From the NCBI GenBank assembly GCA_009746045.1, contig RPFO01000941.1, positions 105,001 to 169,000 of the forward strand: a DNA stretch of 64,000 nt. Reading direction: 5' to 3'. A program made the translations under genes and the position numbers. Origin of the DNA: Mesostigma viride (lineage: Eukaryota; Streptophyta; Mesostigmatophyceae; Mesostigmatales; Mesostigmataceae). Shown piece after piece: positions 24,101 to 35,095 of the stretch (positions within the stretch are counted from its first letter, which is position 1; every line of letters starts with the position of its first letter). Under the pieces are notes generated by a model, which ran no database searches, was not told the origin of the DNA, and saw nothing but the letters and a program-made list of their open reading frames with translations.

Positions 24101-27100
24101 ATGATATGCTAATGGAGCTAGGGTCTGCCAAGGTGGCTGATCAAGTCAGGGCTTCATCTGGCATTCTGTTGTCTGCAGTGGATTTATCACAACCCATTTG
24201 CATGGAGCTGTAAGTGGATAGCTCAATGGACAGCAGGCAGGTCTCCAAGGTCAGGGGCAGGGCTGCAGGGCTCTTTGTGCTCAGACAGGAGGGCCTGGGG
24301 AGTTTGGTGAGCTGGTTTAGTCGCTGCACAAACGGGTGGCTGTCAGCAGTGACGTGGCAGAGTGCAGGGCTATTTGTGAAGGCATTCACACAAGCCTTTA
24401 TCTGAAGGAGTTGCTTCATCAGATGACTTCTAACACTCCTTGGCCACTTCAGGTTACCACTCTTCTCAAAACAGACTCCATGGGGATGGTGCAGTTTGTG
24501 CACAGGCAGATGGCCAGAAGTAGGGACTTGGATTATCTCCTTCTTAAGGTATTGTCCTCCTTGGCCAATATTGAGCATATCCCTGGGGTTGACAATCCTG
24601 CTGATGCTTTGACCAAGCTAGTGCAGAAGGCAGCAGTGCAGTACAAGGTTCTTCAGTCTCTGATGGACCCATCTCAGCAAGCTGTCTAGACTGGTGCCTG
24701 GTTGTAGGGCATTGGAGAGCAGATTGTGTGGTAGTGTCAGCATTGTGACTGGCATAATACCTGTATTTTAGTCTGTACTAAGGCTCATGGACCATGGTAC
24801 ACTCACTCTGATCTTAATCAGGATACAGCCAGGCTTTGGCTGGGGTTCATGCTGTTGACTACACAAGGTTGACAGGTCCATTACAGACCATGTATTCTAT
24901 TTTAAAAGAAATGTATATTTGTACATACCTCTCACAATGGTCTGGGAACCTTCATTCTGGGGTTTATAGGGCGGGGTTCGATTCCCTGGTATTATGTTTC
25001 TACAAGCTCGCCTGTTCAAGTGTTTGCCTGTTCAGACTTCCCTAGTTCCCCAGGGCAGGATTTAATTGTTGCCTATGTGTTTCATTTTGTCATTTGTTTG
25101 CTGTGGCAATTTACCATCTAACAAGTAGACGGGCGCCGTAAGACGGGCGCCAATACTACCCTGTTGAGAGAATGACAGGCAAACTATTGTAATACGCCTT
25201 ACTTTGTCAAGTGGTATATTAATTGTCATGAATTTATTGTGCTTATATTAAATATGTACTGGGTTTTATGGGATTAGTATCTGGGATTAATGTAACTCAC
25301 CGCCAGAAGGTCATTGTACTGGAGGCTCGACCGAGGTGATGGGATTAATTCCTGGAGAAGACCTCATAGAATATAACCTGTATGTATTTAGTTTTGTGTG
25401 TTTCCAATATCTGGTGGCACTCTGTAATGCCACTTCCATAGGTTTTCTCCATTTCTCATGGAATGGTTTTCCCTGTGGCAGATCTGTTTCTTTTCCAGTT
25501 CCTTAAAAGAAAGGGCTGGGGGAATGGCATTGGCCATTAAAGACATCTGTTCAAGCTTCAAGCTGGAGTGAAGGACATTTCAAGCTACTTCAAGGGTCCC
25601 TGGCAGGGGATGTGATCCCTAAAGAAAAGAAGGGATTGGAGTTAACGTAAAGGATTTACGTTAGATGGATAGAGATTGTTACGCTCTTTCCAACGGCACC
25701 TTGAACGCCTCATTTGGTTACGGGACGTAAAAGTTATGACGTTCCTAGGCTGTGCCGACAGTACCCGGCGCGCCACTGTGGGCGCGTACGGACACAGGAT
25801 GTACAAGTGTCACTTTGATAGTCCGCAGGACGTTGACAGGACTTGTACAGGACTTGATAGTCAATTGATTGGTAAGCGTGCTGTAGCGCGCCAGGACCTG
25901 TGAGACAATTGATGCTGAGTAATGTACGGATAGGTCCACAGGACTAGCCGTATGGACAATTGATAGATCTGCGCGCCAAAGGCGTGCCAGAGTCTGTATG
26001 ATCAATTGATTGACAGTTCAGCTGTGACAGTGCAGCTGAATACTTGGACGCGTCCCTAGCAAGTTATATGTGTGACTTGGTAGCACCAGGACGCTAGCTC
26101 TTGCGTGCACGTTCTCTTGGCACTGCGACCTTGTCGTCTGTGCTGCGTGCAGTCTTGGAATTGAAGTGACTTACGTCTGTGTTTTCCTTATTCAATAAAG
26201 GCAACATTCCTGCAAGCGCCATGGCGATCTTCGGCATTACTCTCTCACAACTGGACCCTCCTAAGACGGTGTCACCGCACCTGGGCATTTACTCGGAGGT
26301 CTATATGAAGGGTCGGTGCTACACGGCCAAGAGCGACCTTGTCTCGTATTACTATACCATCCAAGTGCCGGAGTGGTGGTGGGATTATCAAGGGCTACCT
26401 GATGTGTGGTCCACCGATGTCGGGTCGCCGGGGCGACGGAGGAGGGTGTGGCCAGTGCTGAAAGTGCTGGCCATGGGGCACTCCCACGCTGTAGCGCTAG
26501 GGGAAGCCATCCATGAGATGTTCCTCTATGCCACGGGCGCTTTGGATCCTAGACGGCAGGTGAACCGCCTCACAAGTGTAGGGGAGCTGACCGTGCTTCG
26601 GAATGCATGGGGTAACCCAACCGCCCTAGCCATCGAGTACAAGGAGGAGAGCACGAGGGAGATGCAAATCGACCTTGAGGACCCCCCTGCCCCTATGGTA
26701 TCCATCACTATTGATGACCTGGTGGTCAGCAATGGGCGCACGTGCGAGGCGGTGAATCGCTTAATCACGAGTGCTATTGAAGACGGGTACGCGCCTAACA
26801 ACCTTGTGCCCTCCAAGGACAAGACGATCATGGCTAGTCCGGAGGGGGAGGATGAGCTAGAAGCTCTGGGTGTTGTTCACCGGCGGGAGGGGGTGCTGGA
26901 GCCGACCCCCAAGCAGCTCACCCTTGTGGTTGAGCACACTCGTGTACTCCTCGAGAGGGGACGCGCCACCGCTGAGGCGCTGGCGGCCGTCGTGCCGGTG
27001 GGTGTGGGCCGGTGGGTGTGGCTGCAAATGCTCAGCCGCACTTGCTTGTCCATATGGCAGCAGAGCTTTAAGTTCATCAACCTCAAGGGGTGGGGCCAGC

Positions 27101-30100
27101 GAACGCGACCCTTGTGGCAAGGCGTGCGCGATGAGCTTGAGTGTGCCATGGCGTTGGCCCCCATGCTCCGTGTGGACCGGGCGGCTGCCCTGGCTCCGGT
27201 GGTGGTGGCTTCGGATGCGTCTAGTTTTGGGCAGGGGGTGGTATACGCTGAGATGGCCCCGGCTGAGGTGACGGAATTAGCTCGGGGTCGGGAGGTGCGG
27301 GTTATCCAACCCTCCTCACCCCAGGTGAGGCCATGTATGCGGGGCCTAGACCCTTGACTGAGGCCGCGGAAAGAGCCATCATCAACGGGCGGTGGCACGT
27401 AGGCATCAAGAGTCGCTGGCACGATTCGAGCATGCACATCAACGAGAAGGAAGTGCGGGCCGCTGTGAAGGGGGTGGAGCGCTCGGCCCGGAACCTCGGG
27501 ACCTGGGGGAAGCGGGTGGTGAGGTTAGCGGACTCCGCTGCCGCCTTGGGCTGCTTGGCTAAAGGGCGTTCTTCTTCTTACCGGTTAAACAAGCGATGCC
27601 GCCGGTTGTGCGCTCTTACCTTGGTCACCGGCAGCCGCTCACAATGGGTCTGGACACCGAGTGAGCTTCAGCCTGCGGATGGGCCTTCGCGGGGGCTTCC
27701 CATGGCTGCCTCGATGGCCGGGTGGGTCCGCGATTTGACTCAAGAGGGTGTTCATCCCAATCCCGGGCCCCGTCTTGGCGCTACCTACTTGACCCTTCTT
27801 GAGGGCAAGGTGAAGCCGGCTACCTTGATGGCTTACCATCGGGGCCTCAGGTCCTTTCTGGCATGGTGGGCGGGCCGGCGGGGTCGGGCCGGCAGCTTGT
27901 TGCGCGCCTAGACAATAGAGGAATAGTATTGCGAGTATGTCGCCTGGGCGCACTCACGGTGTTACAGCCGCCAGTTGTGTGTCAATGCACTTATGGGCCT
28001 GAATTTGTACTTTCCTCGGGAGGTGCGGGACTGGGCCTTGGCACGCAGTGTTCTGGCTGGCTGGTGCACGTTGGCACCTCCTCGTGCCCCCCCCCCCCTA
28101 TTCCATGGGAGGCTGCGTTTGCGCTTGCTTGTACCATGGTGCTTCAGCGGCAGCCTCGTGCGGCTATGATGGTCATCGTTTTTTTCCAGCAATACCTGCG
28201 GGTATCGGAGGCGCTCAACCTGTTGGTCGGCCATGTGCGGTTGCAGCCTGATGTCCGGTTGCGGGGTTCGCAGCGGGGTGCCTTGTTGCTGATGTCAGCT
28301 AAGTCGGCTAAGGGGGAAGTGCAGTCTATGGTGGTCGAGGATGTCATGTCTGAGACCCTCTTGCAGGCTTTTATGAGTGGCAAGGCGGCATGGCAGCGGG
28401 TGTTCCCTTACGATTATGCCCAGTTCAGCCGGGTTTGGCATCAGGCCACGCAGGCATTGGGGGTCGACACGGTGTTTACCATTCATGGGCTGCGGCATGG
28501 GGGGGCTACCTATGATTTTTTGCGGCAGCGCAGCATGGCTGATATTGTCACTGGCGCAGCAGCAAAACTGTCACCCACTATATTGGGTTGCACCGGAGCT
28601 TGGCCCTCGCGCTTCCTGACGCCCTGGTTCGGGCTATCGCCGCCTGCCCCCCTCGCATTTGGCGGAGCGTCTTTTCTCTGCCCTTCAACCTGTTCCTTTC
28701 ATTCTTGTCTTATGCGTCAAACGGTTATTGTTTTGCCCCTGGCTTGGGTCGCCAGGGAGGGATGTAAGGGTAAGGCTAGCCTTTTGGGGCATTAAGTGTT
28801 CCCATGGGTAAGGATGGCCAGTTGAGGGCCACTTCCCGATGTGCTCTACTTATTGTTTAAATAAAGAGTCTGGTTACCCTGGAGTTCCACTATTAATAGA
28901 ATCGGGGTTCTCTGAACATAGTTTCTTTATAGTGATACGGAAGGGGAGCCGCTGATGCTAGATGCAATAGAGCTTGGTGTTGTGATCGTAATAAGGTTGA
29001 TTAGGCTTCTAGTGTACGAGTATTATGGATGATATGGCCTAATTGTTGCGGCCGGTACCTTGACGGGGTGCTGAGTTCTTGACGGATTTTTGCGTCTAGG
29101 TTCTCCTAAAAGATCTATGATTGTGGACGGGGTTGCAACAAGCACTATCTGAAGTAAAACTTGACAGCTGAAAATGTTTAGAGGCCGTTGCCGGAATCTG
29201 GCCGTTGGTAGAGGGCCGTTGGCCTTGAAACACGATAAAAGCTTGCTCACCTAGCTCATGGCGGTCTCTTTTGTTTTCCCACCCGCCCTCCCTGTGTCGC
29301 CTGTTTGGGGGTAAGGCTAGCACTTTGGGGCATTAAGTGTTCACATGGGTAAGGATGGCCAGTTGAGGGCCACTTCCCGATGTGCTCTACTTATTGTCTA
29401 AATAAAGAGTCTGGTTACCCTGGAGTTTCACGGTTGATAGAAAGAATATTTCTAAACGTGCACTGTTCTATTTACCTGATATTCCTACGTGTGCGCTGTG
29501 CTAGGTATGTGGTGTTCGTAAACGTGCAGTTTGCTGGTTATGTAACACTCCTACACGTGCACTTTGTTAGTTGTGTGACACTCCTAAACGTGCACTGCGC
29601 TATCTATGTGATATTTCTACATGTCCAAACATACGCTCTGCTTGCTCCCTCATGTCATCCTCACCCCCGCAGTTGCAGCGCTTCCTAGCTGTGCACTGCG
29701 CTCGAAAACTTGCGTTCCTTAACTTCCCTTCGTGCGCTGTGCTTGATCTCTTGTTTCACCTTTCCCCCCGCAGGTGCAGCGCTTCCCAGGTCGCCAGCAC
29801 CAGGTGTGGCTGGAGCCGGAGGGGCTGGACACGGACGTGGTCTACCCTGCGGGCATATCCTGCTCCATGCACCCCGACGTGCAGCGCCGGATGCTGGCAA
29901 CTATCCCAGGGCTGGAGGATGCGGAGATGCTGGCACCCGGTGAGCCATGCCAGGCTAAGAGGAAGGGTGGATGGCAGAGGTTCGCACGAGTGGGCAAAGG
30001 GGAGGGGTGGATGGTAGAGGTTCGCACTAGTGGGCAAAGAGGAGGGGGTGGATGGCAGAGGTTAGCGCTAGTGGGCAGACCTCGGTGGCAAAAGGTTCAC

Positions 30101-30277
30101 GCTAGCAGGCAGAGAGGAGCGTCTAGAGGATACTGATAGTGGACAGAAAGGAGAGATTTGGAGCGGAGGATATCCGTACAGCAGGCTGGTTGGGGTACGA
30201 AAGTGACTTACGCAGGCAGAGAGGAGGAGTGCATGGCATGAAGGAGGCGCAGGCATTTATCAAAAGCAGGGAGAGAG

Positions 30278-30358
<81 letters not shown>

Positions 30359-33300
30359 GTGAAGAAGGCACTAACAGAAGACACCTGTAAATGCGTGCTG
30401 GCGTGCAGCTGCATTCGTACTGGTGTTGATGAAAATGACTTGAATGCATGCCAATGACATTGTGGACAGTTGCCTTTGCCCGTGCGCGGTTAATGCGTGG
30501 GATATCAATGTACGTGCAATGATGATGGCGTCGTGTTTGGACGATTACCTGTGCAAGAGGTACATGCACACTCGGATTTGGTAACGAAACCTCTGTAACA
30601 AGCGTGCTGGGGCAACCTCTTCGCATACGATCACCTGCTTTGTGGGATGTTGAATCCAGTGCTGGTGAATGCCAAGGGGTTGCCGCCGCAGAGCTTGTTT
30701 CCGCTGGAGTTGTTAATAGAGCCCGCAGGCTTATCCTGCTGCCTGTGGCGACCGGATTCGACCCGACCTGTGGATTGTGTGTGGTTATGCCCACTGCTGG
30801 CGCGAGTTTCTGTGTGGTCGTGCCCATTGCTGGCACCCGTGTCTCTCCTCCCCCCCATGTCCCTGGCAGGGTACGCGGTGGAGTACGACTATGGATGATG
30901 CTCACGCTTGGCACCCATGCCTCTGCTCCCCTCTTGTCCTAGCAGGCTACGCGGTTGAGTACGATTACATTGACCCGCGCGAGCTGATGCCCACGCTGGA
31001 GACGCGACGGCTGAAGGGGCTGTACCTGGCCGGGCAGGTGAGCGATGGCCCTTGAACAAGAGTTCAAGTAAGAGGACCACTGTATGATGCAGCATGGCGT
31101 GGCGGCTGTCGGTAGATTACTAGATTTCATTCTTGATGTTGTTGCATGGTGTTTTGAGCCCGCCTGTGCATGCAGCCCAGCAAGCCATTCATAAAGTTGT
31201 TCAATTTTACTGAGTTTGATTGATTGTCCAATATTTTAGATGTCCAATGATCGTATATTACCTCTTTGCTCCCAGATATTTTCCCACATTAATGCTCCCA
31301 GATAGTTTTCACAAACAGAGCTGCTTGCTAGTACGTGACCAACTGCCTTTAATGTCGTACCAGCATATTGCCATTGTCAACACGCCACCATTTACACGCC
31401 ACCATTTACACGCCACCATTTACATGCCACCATTTACACGCCACCATCAACCATCAATGCGCCACCATTTACACGCCGCCATCAACATCCATTCGCCACC
31501 ATTTACCAACGCGCCTCCGCAACACACGTGTCGTCCACCAGATCAACGGCACCACCGGCTACGAGGAGGCGGCCGCGCAGGGGATCATGGCAGGGATCAA
31601 CGCGGTGAGTGATGGCTGAGGGACGCGGCGAGTGATGGGGTGGGGGGCTGGCTGGCCATTACTAGATTGTCTGCACATGGTTGTTATGTCAGAAGTCCTA
31701 AGGGAGGAACTAAAAAGCGAAATAGTTTAGGGCCACACATGTGCAGTAAGAAATGACATAACCGCATCTGCAACTGGCAGATAGGAAATTTTGTATAATG
31801 TTACTGTCATGGGCTCAACACGCCTGTCTCTGTCACTAGGAGTATCAATGAGACAACCAGCATAGGCCAGAAAGTATATCCAGAGGCAAACTGTATGGTC
31901 ACGCAAGCAGATGCCTGATGCGAATGAGGTGAGGCAACAGGAGGTAGCCTGTTTGATACGTATATTTGCACCAGTGGCGGCACAACGCGACGATGTGTTG
32001 CACGTTTAGGCGGGCTAGGTTGTTGACAGGTAGATGCCCCGGGTGGGGCCGCACCTCACAGCCTACCCGACATCCCTGCCGGGGTCCTTGATGGCCTTGT
32101 CACTTCCCTGCCTCTACTTGCACTATGCAAATAACCTTAACAGAAGCGTTGAAAGGATCAGAGCAGAAATCATCTGTCCTGCATGGTGTTGCATGGCAGG
32201 ATTGTATTATGCCACATTTGTCATCTGTGGCTCGTTTTTATTCTGCTTGCATCTGCCACCTCCACACCAGGCGCGGCCGCACGAGCCTGTGGTGCTTGGG
32301 AGGCACCAGGCGTACATCGGCGTGCTGGTGGACGACTTGGTGTGAGTTATGACCGGCCAACTTTGCGACACTAGTAATAGCATAAGAAAGCAAGTGTGCT
32401 GGTGGACGACTTGGTGTGAGTAGCAAGTGGGCCATTACATCTGCCGGTATGAGCGTAAGGATCTTGCATGTATCGCACCTTGGACTTGTTCTTAAGGACT
32501 TGTTTACAGCTTCTGCACATGTCGATGCATACCAGTTTGGCAAGATCGCGCCACCTGTACAAGGTCATATGCTCACGAGGGCGCATCCATCCCCATCTGC
32601 TACGGTGCTTTCGGGAGCAGGTGTTGGCAGCTTGGCCTCTCTTGTCCTCATCTGATATTTGTACAGCCACTATGCGATGCCATCCAATCGTTCTCATTTC
32701 CTGCAAATATGGACAATGCTCTTGCTCGCATGATATGTGTGCTGGGCCATCGACCGTGACCACGTTTGCCTTTCCTCTGGTCTGTGTGCTGGCGTGGCAG
32801 TGGGCGCGGCACGAGCGAGCCATACCGCATGTTCAGCTCGCGCGTGGAGTACCGGCTCTCCCTGCGCGCGGACAACGCGGATTTGAGGCTCACTCAGCTG
32901 GTATGGGAAGCTAGGGCCGCGCAAGATGGGACCCTGCAGGCTAACTTTTGTAGGGAAGCAGAGTGGCAGCGTGCTGGCTGACACAGCTGTTAGGGCAGCT
33001 AGGGCCGGAGCATGGTAGCATGCACGAACCGGCAGGTAGGGGAGCGTTAGCATGGCAGTAAAAGCTGTACCCGCTGGTTGGAAAGGCTGCCCACAGATGC
33101 AGCTACAAGTGTGAAGTCCGTTACTAGCCACGTCAGCCCATGGCGTGTATGGCAGCGTGTGGTGGAGTGCATTGCAATGACTGTTTTCGCGATTCTGCAT
33201 GGATTTTGCCTACATGGGTAGTATTATCTGCAATGTGTCTTTGAGCGGAGCAAGAAGGCTGTGGCTACTGCTGGGCACCGTACTTTGTATTTTCTCTAAT

Positions 33301-35042
33301 CATATCTTTTGCAGCAATGCTCAAGGTCACGTGTTAATTAATGAACTAATTTATGCTCTATGGCCACCGCAGGGCATCATACGGTTTAACCAACTCTACA
33401 AATATCTTTGCACCTAGGCTGTGGCAACTGCAGGGCAAGGTCCTGTGGTGGTGTAAGTTTATGTGTAACTTGGTGTCCGCTGCAGGGCCGCACTGGATCA
33501 TGCGTTGCCATGAGCTTTTACTACATCTTGACGCCTATGTTGTGGCCACCGCAGGGCATTATACTTTGTAAGGAACTTTTGTAACATCTTCCTTATGAAA
33601 GTTCTATATTGTGGCCACCGCAGGGCATCGACATGGGGGTGGTGGGCTTCAAGCGTGCGCGCGCCTTTCGCCAGCGGGCGGGGGAGGTGGAGCGGATCAT
33701 CTCCCTTCTGCGAGCCACCAAGTTCACCACGTCTGCCTGGCATGCGATGGGCTTCCAGGTCTCACAGGTACAGCACTGATGCGCACGCAGCGCACCTGGT
33801 GGTTTCAAGAATAGGATGGGTGCCCGTGCACACCCATGCACGCCTGGTTGTAACAGCTCGATGGTGTTATTCCGTAGATATGGGCGCTCGCATGGCCCAT
33901 ATGCACACCCTCTTGGATTCCTTTAGCCAGATAATGTCCACCAGTAGATATGGGCGCTCCCATGACACGCATGCTTGGCCCCGCGTTGCCCTCCCACCTG
34001 CATCCTTGGCCCCACCTTGCCCTCCCGCCTGCATGCTTGGCCCCACCTTACCCTTCCGCCTGCATGCAGTCGGGCCTCTCGCTGTCCGTCACCGACATGC
34101 TATCCCGCCAAGGTGTCACGCTCCCATTGGTCGTGGCGGCATTGAGGGAGCAGACGAGGAAGCGGACACAGCGGGCGCTTGGGCAGGCACATGCCGACGG
34201 TGTAAGCACGCCATTCACTGCGGATCTGCCCCGTCCAGCGGCGGTGTTGCCGGGCACAGTACCAGCGCCACGGGAAGAGGAGGGGGAGGCTTTGTATGCC
34301 TGCCAAGATGGCGCAAACAGCCACACACACACATCAGGAGCCACAAGCAACCGCAGTGCCACTGGAGCGGCAGCAGCGCATCCGTCAGATGCAAAACTGT
34401 CCCCAATGGTCGGTCCGGAAATGTCCACTTTTTCCGTTAATTATCATCAGCATGAAGTCCCAGAAACGTCCGCCCCCTCAAGCCCTGATTTCCAGCGTGC
34501 CAGCGACGGTGCTTACTCCGGTTACCCTGACCATGCCAGCGCGGACACTAGTACTGGGGAATCTGAAACCCTGGGAGCGGTCGCCCTCATGGAACCTGGC
34601 ACCTCAGTGCAGGATGATGAGTCTGACAACGATGGTAATGTGTTCGCGGAAGCGCTGGCCTCGTTAGAGGGCATCGACGTTGGTGGCTCGTCGACGCGGA
34701 CCGCGCTGGTAGAACTCATGTACCACGTCTACCTGGAGCGGCAGGTGAGCTGGCCACAGTGACCCAGGAACCACCATGGAACCTGTTGCCATCATGTCTT
34801 CGACATCCTCTTGTCATGCCGATTTTTTCCGTGGTGTGCGCATTGGCGGGCGGGCCCATGTCTGACTGGAGCCGCTGGTGAGATCCTTACCTGTTTTAGC
34901 TTCCCTCCTAGTCGGCATGCCCTTATCTGCGTGAGTGGATGCGCATCGCCATAATAACCGGCATCATCGTTATCGTCATCACCACAATCATCATCATCAT
35001 CATCATCATCGTCATCATCGTCATCATCATCATCATAATCAT

Positions 35043-35095
<53 letters not shown>

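Larger units (their letters stand above)
14310..26252 (+). mobile_element. divergent Copia-like LTR retrotransposon, interrupted by Y1 copy 2
   Basis: LTRs 14310-14911 and 25640-26252; target duplication GGACC (14305-14309 and 26253-26257), confirmed by the unoccupied site in Y2 copy 2 (55327-55350, minus). LTR ends are AGTT...AACT, not TG...CA. A purine-rich tract (25621-25639) precedes the 3' LTR. Coding order: extra ORF, gag with zinc knuckle, integrase, protease, RT, RNase H. The protease position is abnormal for either Copia or Ty3. Y1 copy 2 (18379-22472) splits integrase from protease. Stops and a frameshift in RNase H make it inactive. Confidence 0.92.
11601..29442 (+). mobile_element. 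DIRS/PAT-like retroelement, family Y2 copy 1, split by nested insertions
   Basis: A1 11601-11973; gag and pol pieces 12050-14309 and 26253-28690; B1 about 28766-28902; A2 about 28903-29277; B2 about 29307-29442. A1=A2 and B1=B2, giving A-ORFs-B-A-B as in PAT-like elements. A hairpin element (12525-13034) sits in gag and a Copia-like element (14310-26252) in RT. Compared with copy 2 (52151-57538), it has a lost gag ATG, frameshifts near 27300, two in-frame stops near 27909-27925 and a small deletion in the recombinase core near 28547; it is dead. Confidence 0.92.

Noticed and set aside
30123..30914. 263-codon frame on the minus strand
   Set aside because: Its body is the (GGCA)n microsatellite read as LPAC repeats, and it runs antisense over MTO1 intron sequence.
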